64,000 bases of DNA from Acidobacteriota bacterium (GTDB lineage Bacteria; Acidobacteriota; Thermoanaerobaculia; Multivoradales; Multivoraceae), in the NCBI GenBank assembly GCA_029263415.1, contig JAJCXN010000009.1:62001-126000 (forward strand), read 5' to 3'. Under the pieces are notes generated by a model. It made no database searches, was not told the DNA's origin, and saw only the letters and a list, made by a program, of their open reading frames with translations. Made by a program: the position numbers and the translations under genes. Numbering within the stretch: the first letter of the stretch is position 1; each line of letters opens with the position of its first letter. This document shows, one piece after another, positions 17,554-26,131 of this stretch.

Positions 17554-18000
17554 CTACGTCGATCGGTACTCCGCGATCGCCGCTTGTTTGGCGGCGATGT
17601 AGTTTTCTTGGGAGACATAGAGCAAGCCGGCGACCTTGCGTACGAGCAGTTCTTCGTGCGGATCGATCTTGCCATCTGCACAGGCGACGCTCCAGAGCAG
17701 TTGAACCAGCCCTTGTTTCTCCTCCTTGGTCTGCTGTCGATGAAGCACTCGGGTGAAGTCATGGAGCGAGACCGATTCTTCGACTTCCTTTTGGGCCTGA
17801 TCGAGGAGTTCGCTCACCTCGGTGTCACCGGTCCCCAGGAGTTTCCTCAATGCCTTGCGGACGGTGCGCAGCTCGACTTCGGCCACCTGGCTGTCGGCGC
17901 GGGTCATGGCCAGGAGCAAGGAGGCGGCAGCTAGGCGGGTTTCCTGTTCAGGGTCGGTTTGTTCCGGCTGCTTCAGCAGCTCTTTGAGTAGTTTCAACAT
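17554..18000 (-). CDS. TerB family (tellurite-resistance type) protein
   Basis: 148 residues, all helical. Two related halves each carry an acidic loop: LLAMTRADSQVAEVELRTVRK at about residues 29-49 and ACADGKIDPHEELLVRKVAGLL at about 106-127; the latter is the TerB signature, whose aspartates bind divalent metal in family structures. No other ter genes are near, so tellurite resistance should not be assumed; single-copy TerB proteins of this kind are common and poorly understood. It precedes trpS on the same strand. Confidence 0.85.
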   Translation of the reverse strand: MLKLLKELLKQPEQTDPEQETRLAAASLLLAMTRADSQVAEVELRTVRKALRKLLGTGDTEVSELLDQAQKEVEESVSLHDFTRVLHRQQTKEEKQGLVQLLWSVACADGKIDPHEELLVRKVAGLLYVSQENYIAAKQAAIAEYRST

Positions 18001-18117
18001 CGAGCCCGAAGTCTATCCATGTTTTGCAACCACGCGCCCTTGGGGCTGGTTGAGTCTTCAGGGTAGTCCAGGGGCTGCTGATAATCTGCCGCGCCAACTC
18101 ATGAGGTGACCCGAAGA

Positions 18118-18903
18118 ATGGCTAAGAGAGCGGCAAACGGATTGGAAGAATTCGCCTTGCATCCAATTGAGGCGAGTCAATTGCAGGCTCGGCGCGAGCG
18201 CGTGTATCTCATTCTCGCCGGGCTCTTCATCGGTTCAATGACGATGCTGAACCTGCTCGGGGTCACGCGGTTCTTGGATCTCAGTTTTGAGATGTTTGGA
18301 CGAACGGTTCCTATACCACTGGCGGTCGGCGTGCTGCCTTACCCGCTCACCTTCTTGTGCACCGACTTTATTTCCGAGATCTATGGTCGCAAACGCGCCA
18401 ACCATCTCGTATGGGTGGGGTTCCTGGTCAACGTTTGGCTTGGCCTGATTCTCTGGCTAGGCGGAGCGCTACCTGGCTTCGATCAACCGGTCGCTGACGC
18501 TGCCGGTCGACTGCCGCTGTTCTTCGAGCTACGCACCTTGACCTTGGGTGCAATGGTCGCGTCCATGGTGGCCTATCTGGCCGCACAGTTGTGCGATGTC
18601 CATATCTTCCACTTCTGGAAGCGGCTGACCAAGGGCAAACACCTCTGGCTAAGGAACAACGGGTCCACTTTCGTCAGTCAGTTCGTTGATTCGGTCGCCG
18701 TGATCAGCATCACGCATTTCCTCGCTGGAGGCATTCCAGTGACCGAGGGCGAACCGATCTGGCCCCAGCTGTGGGTGTTCATCTTGACCGCCTATGTCTT
18801 CAAGTTTGTCGCGGCTGCGGTGGATACCGTCCCGTTCTATCTCGGCACGCGTTGGCTCTCGCGCTATCTGGAGATCGATCCGAACTCTGAACTCGAATCC
18901 TGA
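18118..18903 (+). CDS. Queuosine precursor transporter (VUT/YhhQ family)
   Basis: 261 residues, about six transmembrane helices. The family hallmark YPLTFLCTDFISEIYGRKRANHLVW is present as YPLTFLCTDFISEIYG at the second/third helix, and QLCDVHIFHFWKRLTKGKHLW plus FVSQFVDSVAVISI match YhhQ-type proteins that import preQ0/preQ1 or queuine. ATG 18118 is chosen over GTG 18106 because GAGGTGA (18103-18109) sits at proper Shine-Dalgarno distance. No preQ1 riboswitch pattern was recognised in the 117 bases upstream. Confidence 0.9.
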   Translation: MAKRAANGLEEFALHPIEASQLQARRERVYLILAGLFIGSMTMLNLLGVTRFLDLSFEMFGRTVPIPLAVGVLPYPLTFLCTDFISEIYGRKRANHLVWVGFLVNVWLGLILWLGGALPGFDQPVADAAGRLPLFFELRTLTLGAMVASMVAYLAAQLCDVHIFHFWKRLTKGKHLWLRNNGSTFVSQFVDSVAVISITHFLAGGIPVTEGEPIWPQLWVFILTAYVFKFVAAAVDTVPFYLGTRWLSRYLEIDPNSELES

Positions 18904-19012
18904 GTGCTACCGAGTTGGGTGTCGTTAGGCTGCAGTTCGAGGCCTTCGCTGCTATCATTCGCTGATCCTTCGTAGGAAGCATAAACCCTTACCAAATCAA
19001 CGAGTTAGAGCA

Positions 19013-20446
19013 ATGAGCGACTGGTCACCAGAGAGTTGGAAAGCGATCGGGGCGATCCAGCAGCCCCAGTACGACGATCTGCACGAGCTGAACGCCGTGA
19101 TTTCGGAACTTCAACGGCTACCACCCTTGGTTACGTCGTGGGAGGTGGAGGCGCTCAAGGTTCAACTGGCCGAGGCCGCACGCGGAGAGCGCTTTTTGCT
19201 TCAAGGCGGCGACTGCGCAGAGAGCTTTGCTGGCTGTTCTTCAGAGACCATCACCAACAAGCTCAAGATCTTGTTGCAGATGAGCTTGGTTTTGGTCCAC
19301 GGCACCAAGAAGCGAGTGGTCAGGGTAGGGCGATTTGCGGGTCAGTATGCAAAGCCGCGATCGTCTGATACTGAGAAACGAGGAGACCAGGAGTTCCCGT
19401 CCTATCGAGGCGATCTGGTGAATTCGCTGGCCTTCGACGCAGAGTCACGCCGCCCGAATCCACAACGACTTCTGCGAGGTTACGAGCGCTCGGCGCTGAC
19501 GTTGAACTTTGTGCGCGGACTGATCGATGGTGGTTTCGCCGATCTACATCACCCCGAGTATTGGGGGCTCGACTTCGTGAAGCACTCCCCTCACGCGGCC
19601 GAGTACGAAGCCGTGGTTACCTCGATTGGTGACTCGCTGCGCTTCATGGAAACGCTCGCCGGCATCGACGTTGGACAGATCGATCGAGTGGACTTCTTCA
19701 GTTCGCACGAGGGCCTCCACCTGCTCTACGAACAGGCGCACACGAGGCAGGTTCCAAGGCGAGAAGGGTGGTACAACCTGTCGACCCATTTCCCTTGGAT
19801 CGGCATGCGCACCGCGGCTCCTGGCGGAGCCCACGTTGAGTTCTTTCGTGGGATCAACAATCCGATCGGTGTGAAGGTTGGGTCCGGCGTCAAGCGAGAC
19901 GACTTGCTACGCATGTTGGATCTCCTGCATCCGATTGATGAACCCGGCCGGTTAACCCTGATCCACCGTTTCGGTGTAGGGGCGATTGAAGCAGGGTTGC
20001 CAGACCTGATCGAGACCGTTCGAGCTTCAGGTAAGACCGTGCTCTGGGTGTGCGATCCTATGCACGGCAACACCCGCGCCACCGAGAATGGTTTTAAGAC
20101 CCGGAGTTTCGACGACATCTTGCGTGAGGTCGAGCTGGCCTTCGAGATTCATCAGAGTACGTCGAGCAAACTCGGTGGCGTACACTTTGAATTGACTGGT
20201 GAGAACGTCACTGAGTGTGTCGGCGGCGCTCGCGGGCTTTCGGAGGTCGATCTGACGCGCGCATACGAATCGCAGGTCGATCCGCGCTTGAACTATGAAC
20301 AAGCGTTGGAGATGGCGTTCCTGGTTGGTCGCAAGATGCACAGCGTCGAAGGTTCAAGAGCCGAACGACTGCTGGCTGACGGCTCCAAGGGCAGCGACTT
20401 CGGCCCGATTAGGCCTTCGTTGTCTGGCCTGAATCACGAGCATTGA
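19013..20446 (+). CDS. 3-deoxy-7-phosphoheptulonate (DAHP) synthase, class II
   Basis: First enzyme of the shikimate pathway, condensing phosphoenolpyruvate with erythrose 4-phosphate. At 477 residues it is the plant/mycobacterial type II form, unrelated in sequence to E. coli AroFGH. Marks: LLQGGDCAESFAGC (metal-binding cysteine), RVGRFAGQYAKPRSS, DFVKHSPHAAEYE, THFPWIGMRTA, and DPMHGNTRATENGFKTRSFDDIL. Stand-alone gene: 109 bases upstream and 47 bases downstream are free of genes, and no attenuator was recognised. Confidence 0.96.
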   Translation: MSDWSPESWKAIGAIQQPQYDDLHELNAVISELQRLPPLVTSWEVEALKVQLAEAARGERFLLQGGDCAESFAGCSSETITNKLKILLQMSLVLVHGTKKRVVRVGRFAGQYAKPRSSDTEKRGDQEFPSYRGDLVNSLAFDAESRRPNPQRLLRGYERSALTLNFVRGLIDGGFADLHHPEYWGLDFVKHSPHAAEYEAVVTSIGDSLRFMETLAGIDVGQIDRVDFFSSHEGLHLLYEQAHTRQVPRREGWYNLSTHFPWIGMRTAAPGGAHVEFFRGINNPIGVKVGSGVKRDDLLRMLDLLHPIDEPGRLTLIHRFGVGAIEAGLPDLIETVRASGKTVLWVCDPMHGNTRATENGFKTRSFDDILREVELAFEIHQSTSSKLGGVHFELTGENVTECVGGARGLSEVDLTRAYESQVDPRLNYEQALEMAFLVGRKMHSVEGSRAERLLADGSKGSDFGPIRPSLSGLNHEH

Positions 20447-20493
20447 TTCCCGTGTTCTTTTGTACCGGATTTTTCTTGAGAGACTCATAGGCC

Positions 20494-22428
20494 ATGGCCG
20501 ACGAATCGAAAGCAGCGTCTCAAGGCGCAGGGTTCCGCTTCCGGGACACCACCAGAGCGCCGTTCACCACGACGGTACGACTTCGCTTCGATCGTTTGGG
20601 GAGCACGGTCGCGGCCCAGTCGGCGGATATCTCGATGGAGGGCATGTTCGTCAAGACGGAAGAGCCTCGTCCGGTTGGCACCTTGGTCCAGTTCGAGTTC
20701 GACATTGAGGATCAGGACACGAGCGGAGCCCAGGAGGTCGTTCAGGGTCTCGGCGACGTGGTCTGGGTAAGAACCAGCGGCGGAACCAACAAGCCCTCCG
20801 GTATGGGAATCCAGTTTCGCTACGTCGACGCCCACAGCCGTGAGCATGTGTACCGGATCGTGACGAACTTTATTCGAGAGATTAGTGGAGACGGAGCTGA
20901 GCAGAGCGTTCCCGAGACGGCTGACGGCAGCAGACCGGCAGCGGTCGCAACCCCGCTGGGTACCAATGCGACTGTTGCCGCCCCGCTGGCGGCGTTGCCT
21001 GGATGGAACGAGGCTAGTGACGTCGGCGGTCCTGAGGTTGGGCTCACGCGGGTGAGCCCCGGCACGAATACAAACGACGACGGGCAGCTTTCGATCCAGG
21101 CGTTGGGGCCACCTGGGGCTAGCCCACTTGGTTCGGACCCGCCTGCGCTGACCCCGAGCGCAACGGACGGTCCATTTCGGGCGCTCCTGAACCCTGAAGC
21201 GGCTGACAGGTCAACTCCGCCGTTGCCCAGCGTGGACCTGCCAGCACCGCCCGCGCTGGGAGCACCGAGAGAGCCTTCCGCGATGGGTTCAGCGTCGGAG
21301 TCGTTCTCGCTGTCGGTGCCGAAACTGGGAAGTGACCAAACGGGTCTCAGAGCACATGATGAAGGCGTACCGCTCGGCGCGCATGATGAAGCCGTGCCGC
21401 TCGAGGCACATGATCACGGTGTGCCGCTCGGGGCTGAGTTGCCGCGATCCACCCGCGAACCGTCGGGAACTCCCCTCGAATCAGAACTCGGATCAACGGA
21501 CTCGATGAATCCAACCCTGAATCCAATAGGGGACGACTCTGCAGCAGCCGCCGACGAGCCGCTGCCACAGTTCGGCGGCTTGCACGGCGCGGCGGGCGAA
21601 CTCACCTCCCTGCGTCCGATCGAGCCCTACGATCCAGAGGTCGACTTGCAGGATGCCGCAGGAGGGGGTTACTACGGTGGCCGCGCCTCTTCGGGTGAAA
21701 GCCGGAAACCCCTGTTTGCGGGACTACTGATCGTCGGACTCGTGGCAGCTGGGTATTTCACCAAGCCTTGGCAGTATCTTGAGGCCTTGCGCTCTGGCGC
21801 GGACTCACCGACGAGCACCAGTGACCCTACGAGCGCGCCAGACGCGGCGGCAGTCGCAGCGGATATAGGTGAGGGCCCGCCGACGTTGACCAACGAGCTG
21901 GCCAACGGGGACTCTGAAGCTCCAGATTCCGGCACCTCCGAGTCTGAAGTCGAGTCGGGAGTTGAGGGGGCCGGCGGTTCGCCGGATGACGCAACCGTTC
22001 CGAGTTCTGGAACTCGGTCCGCGCAAGGATCGACCCCGAGACAGGCTCGGGTGGCCGCTCCCGGGTCGTCCTCCACACGCAGTTCGGGAGCCGCCGAGAG
22101 CGCTCCACGGGCGCGTCGCCTAGAGACCCTGGATGCTGCAGACTTTGCCGATCGCACACAGGTCAGACTGGTTGCCGATGAACCGATCGTTGCATCGAAC
22201 TATTCAACCGCCGCTCTGAGTGGTCCCCCGCGATTCTTAGTCAAGATCAAAGGGATCACCTCGACCGCAGTTATCTCGTCGTCCAGTTCCCGCTTCGTTT
22301 CGATCCGCACTGGGCTGCATCAGGTTGAGGGCATGCCCGAATTGCATGTGGTGTTCGATATGACATCGGCTGGATTCGCAGCGGAGGTACGGCTTGATCG
22401 AGGCGAACTGCTGCTGTCGTTTCGTTAG
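20494..22428 (+). CDS. PilZ-domain membrane protein with C-terminal AMIN-like domain
   Basis: 644 residues. An N-terminal PilZ domain (about 16-130) has both c-di-GMP-binding elements, R17xxxR21 in FRDTTRAPF and DISMEG at 45-50. Residues about 130-400 are a Pro/Ala/Ser/Gly-rich linker with three 9-residue repeats (AHDEGVPLG type) near residues 287-316. A single transmembrane helix follows at about 405-422 (LFAGLLIVGLVAAGYF), a second disordered Ser/Thr/Glu stretch, and a C-terminal beta domain of about 90 residues (TQVRLVADEPIV to the end) resembling AMIN domains that bind peptidoglycan or secretin partners. The architecture suggests a sensor linking cytoplasmic c-di-GMP to the periplasm. The AMIN assignment is tentative. 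Confidence 0.78.
   Translation: MADESKAASQGAGFRFRDTTRAPFTTTVRLRFDRLGSTVAAQSADISMEGMFVKTEEPRPVGTLVQFEFDIEDQDTSGAQEVVQGLGDVVWVRTSGGTNKPSGMGIQFRYVDAHSREHVYRIVTNFIREISGDGAEQSVPETADGSRPAAVATPLGTNATVAAPLAALPGWNEASDVGGPEVGLTRVSPGTNTNDDGQLSIQALGPPGASPLGSDPPALTPSATDGPFRALLNPEAADRSTPPLPSVDLPAPPALGAPREPSAMGSASESFSLSVPKLGSDQTGLRAHDEGVPLGAHDEAVPLEAHDHGVPLGAELPRSTREPSGTPLESELGSTDSMNPTLNPIGDDSAAAADEPLPQFGGLHGAAGELTSLRPIEPYDPEVDLQDAAGGGYYGGRASSGESRKPLFAGLLIVGLVAAGYFTKPWQYLEALRSGADSPTSTSDPTSAPDAAAVAADIGEGPPTLTNELANGDSEAPDSGTSESEVESGVEGAGGSPDDATVPSSGTRSAQGSTPRQARVAAPGSSSTRSSGAAESAPRARRLETLDAADFADRTQVRLVADEPIVASNYSTAALSGPPRFLVKIKGITSTAVISSSSSRFVSIRTGLHQVEGMPELHVVFDMTSAGFAAEVRLDRGELLLSFR
21351..21437 (+). repeat. 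Three 27-base in-frame tandem repeats in the PilZ-protein gene
   Basis: Three consecutive units coding for AHDEGVPLG, AHDEAVPLE and AHDHGVPLG. They lie in the disordered linker between the PilZ domain and the membrane helix. The DNA units differ at several positions, so the duplication is not very recent. Confidence 0.8.
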
Positions 22429-22539
22429 CACGGTGCTTCGAGAGACTCTGGTAGGCGGAAGTCTGCCTGGGTTCAGCTCTTGGTAGCCACGGCCTCGCAA
22501 GACGCAATCCAAGGAGACCCGGGCGAGGCCCGACAAGTG

Positions 22540-24201
22540 ATGGAGCCACCCAGCACTGGTCGGTCGTCCGGCAAGATCATGGTGGCGATGGTCCTTGGGC
22601 GGCTGTTGGGGCTGGTCCGTGATCGAACGTTGTTCGCCCTTGGAGGCTTCGCGCAGGTCAACGACATTATTGCGATCGCTCTGAAGCTTGCGAACACCGT
22701 CCAAAACCTGCTTGGCGATCAAGCTCTTTCCGCAGCCTTCATCCCCGTCTACTCGCAGCAGCTCAAGGATGCGCGTTCGGGCACGCCCGAGGCTGCACGT
22801 CGGCTCGCCGGGGCCGCCTTTGCACGTCTCTTGGTGGCTTGTGGTGCGCTGGGTACGCTAGGCGCACTGGGGGCTCCCTGGATCGGCTTGGCGGTGGTTG
22901 AGAAGGGCGAGGCTGCGGTGTCACTGCTGACCTTGGCAAGCTACTACCTCTTTCCGATGTCAGCGCTGCTGGTGCTTGCTGCTTGGTGCTTGGCGGTACT
23001 GAACAGCCATCGACGGTTCTTCCTGTCTTACCTGGCTCCGGCTGCTTGGAATGTGGCGATCCTGGCCGCAGTGGCTATCTTGACGCTGCGCACGACGGAG
23101 CCGTCGCCTCGCTCACTGATCTTGACCGTCAGCGTGGGAGCCTTGATTGGCGGTGTGCTTCAGTTCGGAGTTCAGTTGCCAGCGGCGATCAAATTGAACG
23201 GCGGCCTACCGCTCACGCTGAGCGCTTCTGTTCCAGGCCTGCAGGAAGTCCAGCGGCGATTCGCGCCGGTGCTCGTGGGTAGAGGCTCACTGCAGCTTCT
23301 GGGCGTCGCTGAGGCCTTGCTTGCGATCGCGCTGCTGACCGAAGGCACTGTTACGGCCCTGACGGCAGGTCAGCGCCTGTTCTTTCTGACCATCATGCTG
23401 TGCAGCATGATCCAGGCGATCGTGTACCTGCCGGAGTTCTCGCGGCTATCCGACGCTGGTGAACTGAAGCAGAAGTTTCGCGAGGCGATACACGGTGTTT
23501 GGTTTCTCGTCGTACCTGCCATGGTCGGTGTGATTGCTCTGGGCTTCCCACTGATCGCCGCTCTGTTTAGAGTAGGAAAGTTCGGTGTAGCTGAGAACGC
23601 TCTCGCCCATCTGATCCTGGCGGTCTACGTCTTGGGGTTGATTCCCACCGCCTCTAGCCGCATCTTGCAAACGGTGCTGTACTCGCGCGGGGAGACCAAG
23701 CTGCCAGCGTTGGTTGGCGTGCTTCGTTCAGGCGCGAGCCTCTTGGCCGCCTTCTTGATGATGCGCTGGTGGGACTCGGTGCCTCTGGTGAGCGTGCAAG
23801 ACTGGCTACCGATCGCGATCCCCGACTCGCCGCTGACCTTGGGTGCTCTCGCGTTCGCATCCGCTTCGGCGGTGTCCGCATCCGGTGAATGGCTTGTTCT
23901 ACGACACTTCGCCCGAATTGAGGGCACACTGTACTTTGCGCGAAAGGGCGGCCTGTTCGCGGGCCTAGCAGTGCTGGCCCTGATGCCCGCCGGTCTCATC
24001 TGGTGGGTGTGCAATCGTGCGCTCGACCCTGGCCAGCTCATGGTGGGATTCGGTTCGATCCATTCGGTGGACCTCTTCTTGGTGTTCCGCGGACTCCTCA
24101 TTTTTGCGGCCTTCCTGTTCAGCTATCTCGCTCTCACCCGGTGGTTCGCTGGAGAGGAGTTCGAACGTGTGATCCGTGCGGCAGTCCGCCGATCTAGGTA
24201 A
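22540..24201 (+). CDS. murJ: Lipid II flippase MurJ (MVIN family)
   Basis: Inner-membrane protein with about 14 hydrophobic segments that flips lipid II for peptidoglycan synthesis. The N-terminus shows the family pattern VLGRLLGLVRDRTLFALGG, then LLGDQALSAAFIPVYSQQL; the PEFSRL segment near 23434 and FRVGKFG near 23570 also fit. The start is uncertain: ATG 22540 (or GTG 22537) after GAGG gives 553 residues, whereas TTG 22480 would add 20 polar residues with no ribosome-binding site. It sits 111 bases after the PilZ gene on the same strand. Confidence 0.9.
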   Translation: MEPPSTGRSSGKIMVAMVLGRLLGLVRDRTLFALGGFAQVNDIIAIALKLANTVQNLLGDQALSAAFIPVYSQQLKDARSGTPEAARRLAGAAFARLLVACGALGTLGALGAPWIGLAVVEKGEAAVSLLTLASYYLFPMSALLVLAAWCLAVLNSHRRFFLSYLAPAAWNVAILAAVAILTLRTTEPSPRSLILTVSVGALIGGVLQFGVQLPAAIKLNGGLPLTLSASVPGLQEVQRRFAPVLVGRGSLQLLGVAEALLAIALLTEGTVTALTAGQRLFFLTIMLCSMIQAIVYLPEFSRLSDAGELKQKFREAIHGVWFLVVPAMVGVIALGFPLIAALFRVGKFGVAENALAHLILAVYVLGLIPTASSRILQTVLYSRGETKLPALVGVLRSGASLLAAFLMMRWWDSVPLVSVQDWLPIAIPDSPLTLGALAFASASAVSASGEWLVLRHFARIEGTLYFARKGGLFAGLAVLALMPAGLIWWVCNRALDPGQLMVGFGSIHSVDLFLVFRGLLIFAAFLFSYLALTRWFAGEEFERVIRAAVRRSR

Positions 24202-24288
24202 GCCCGGGCGGGAGGAACTTCTCATCCTTGGAACATTGGAGTAGGTCCATCCGTAGGGCTGCTTAGGCAGAGTTAGCTAAGAGATGTT

Positions 24289-24294
24289 AGGAGG
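24289..24294 (+). promoter_or_regulatory. Ribosome-binding site AGGAGG before DUF4126 gene
   Basis: A perfect AGGAGG six bases before ATG 24301. It decides between that ATG and the adjoining GTG 24298, which would be only three bases away. Confidence 0.8.
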
Positions 24295-24300
24295 TCTGTG

Positions 24301-24870
24301 ATGGCGATACTGTTGAGTGTGTGTCTCGGTCTAGGATTGAGCGCCGCGTGTGGGTTTAGGATCTTCATTCCCTTCTTGGTGATGAGTGTGGCGTCGCGTG
24401 CCGGTCACCTGGATCTTTCGAGCCGGTTCGACTGGATCGCTTCGGATGCGGCTCTGATTACGTTCGGAGTCGCCGCAGCAGTAGAGATTGCCGCGTACTA
24501 CGTTCCTTGGGTAGACAATGTCCTTGACACGGCGTCGACGCCGGTCGCTGTGATCGCGGGCATCATAGCTACGGCTGCAACCGTGCAGGACATGTCTCCG
24601 CTGATGACCTGGACCCTCGCTGTGATCGGTGGTGGAGGAGTGGCGGGGGTGATCCAGACAGGAACCGCGCTGCTGCGTGGCGCTTCGAGTGTGATGACGG
24701 CAGGCTTTGGCAATCCGATCCTCTCGACGGCTGAGGCCGGGGGCGCAGTGGGTTTGGCCTCGCTGGCCGTGGTGCTGCCGGTGCTGGCTGTTCTGGTGGT
24801 GCTGACGCTCATCTTGAAGATGGCGCTGCGCACGGGAAGCCGGCTGACGCCTGAGAAGGTAAACGCCTAG
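24301..24870 (+). CDS. DUF4126 family membrane protein
   Basis: 189 residues with five or six hydrophobic segments. The pattern CGFRIFIPFLVMSVASRAGHLDL near the start, AAYYVPWVDNVLDTASTPVAVIAG in the middle and a glycine-rich central loop match DUF4126, a family of unknown function in the inner membrane. The C-terminus ends with a short polar tail. It has a strong ribosome-binding site. 99 bases separate it from murJ; co-transcription is possible but unproven. Confidence 0.85.
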   Translation: MAILLSVCLGLGLSAACGFRIFIPFLVMSVASRAGHLDLSSRFDWIASDAALITFGVAAAVEIAAYYVPWVDNVLDTASTPVAVIAGIIATAATVQDMSPLMTWTLAVIGGGGVAGVIQTGTALLRGASSVMTAGFGNPILSTAEAGGAVGLASLAVVLPVLAVLVVLTLILKMALRTGSRLTPEKVNA

Positions 24871-24950
24871 CGTCCTGAGACTCAATTGTCGCTTGCGATA
24901 GGCAGTTTTGGGTACTTCCCTTCGGGTAGGCATGGTCTACACTGGAGAAC

Positions 24951-26126
24951 ATGAGGACTAGAGTCATTCGTACTGCTGCCCGGGCACACAAGCCAGTCAA
25001 GACGTGCGTCGCGACGCTCTTGTTAGCGGTGTTTGTAACCTCTGCGGTTGGATGTGCGAGCACCAAGGGCTTCAGTAGTGCCAACGACCTCGAGGCTCAC
25101 ATAACCAAGAGCGGTGTGAGTCGCCTGGTCCTTCCCCACGCTGTTGACTCAGAGATGACTGAGTGGGCAACGTTGAATGTTCCGCTGCTTGGCAGCGACA
25201 GTCATCGACTTGGTGTGCTTGCCGAGCGACTTCTTGCCAAAGACGGCTTAGGCATTACCTATTCCCGCGACAACACAGGCACAGCGCGCGAGGTCTTCGA
25301 TGGCCGCGAGGCGAACTGCCTGGCGTTCACCAATCTGTTTGTCGGATTGGCTCGTCACCTGGGCATTCCAGTGCACTTCCTTGAGGTGCGCGACATCGAG
25401 AGCTTTGTTCGAGAAGACGACCTGATCGTTCACTCGGATCACATTGCAGTTGGATTTGGCCCCAAACACCAGATGACGATCATCGATTTCGCCGCCGAAC
25501 CGGGGCTTAAGTATCGACGGATCACTACCCTCAGCGACAGCGAGGCTGCTGCTCTTTACTACTCCAACCGAGGCACAGAGCTGCTGCGCGAAGCAGACAT
25601 CGACGGCGCCTACCGGTGGCTGGTTGATGCGGTTCGAATCGCTCCCAACTTGTCTGCGGCGTGGGTTAACTTAGGGGTTGCGCAGCGCCGGTTGGGCCAA
25701 ACCGAGGAGGCCGAAGCGTCGTATCGTCAGGCGCTCGTGATCAATCCTGCTGAGTTCTCGGCATATCAGAACCTGGCCGCCTTGCTGCAGCTACTGGGGC
25801 GCGGTGCGGAAGCGTTGGAACTGTTGCGGTTGGGCGACAGCTCAAGTAACAGGAATCCGTATGCATTTCTGGCGCTTGGAGATCTCAGCAGGAGCAACGG
25901 ACGCTGGGAGGAGGCGGAACGGTTCTATCGGCGTGCTCTTAGAGTCATGCGCGACAACGCCGAGCCGCTGGCCGCGATGGGAAGCGTGGCCTTGCACAGT
26001 GGCGATGTTCGAGCGGCGGAGCGCTGGTTGAGACGGGCGCGAAAGATCGATCCGAGCGACGATCGCGTTGAGATTCTGGTCGAAGCTATCGAGCAGCGCC
26101 GACAGTCCGACTCAAAGCGCGGTTAA
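24951..26126 (+). CDS. Lipoprotein with transglutaminase-like domain and TPR repeats
   Basis: 391 residues. A lipoprotein signal ends in SAVGC with Cys35 as the lipidated residue. Residues about 85-182 are a transglutaminase-like cysteine-protease fold with a full triad in order: Cys123 in ANCLAFTNLFVGLARHLG, His164 in HSDHIAVGF and Asp179 in IIDFAAEP. Residues about 198-380 hold at least four TPRs (AWVNLGVAQRRLGQTEEAEA, PYAFLALGDLSRSNGRWEEA and others). This combination is known in several Gram-negative phyla, with no settled function; a periplasmic protease or cross-linking role with TPR-mediated partner binding is inference. The next gene begins six bases after its stop. Confidence 0.85.
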   Translation: MRTRVIRTAARAHKPVKTCVATLLLAVFVTSAVGCASTKGFSSANDLEAHITKSGVSRLVLPHAVDSEMTEWATLNVPLLGSDSHRLGVLAERLLAKDGLGITYSRDNTGTAREVFDGREANCLAFTNLFVGLARHLGIPVHFLEVRDIESFVREDDLIVHSDHIAVGFGPKHQMTIIDFAAEPGLKYRRITTLSDSEAAALYYSNRGTELLREADIDGAYRWLVDAVRIAPNLSAAWVNLGVAQRRLGQTEEAEASYRQALVINPAEFSAYQNLAALLQLLGRGAEALELLRLGDSSSNRNPYAFLALGDLSRSNGRWEEAERFYRRALRVMRDNAEPLAAMGSVALHSGDVRAAERWLRRARKIDPSDDRVEILVEAIEQRRQSDSKRG

Positions 26127-26131
26127 GGGGC

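Noticed and set aside
17554-18000. Tellurite-resistance operon
   Set aside because: Only a single TerB-like gene is present; no terC, terD, terE or terZ nearby.
18001-18117. preQ1 riboswitch before the queuosine-precursor transporter
   Set aside because: I could not find the short pseudoknot pattern with its A-rich tail.
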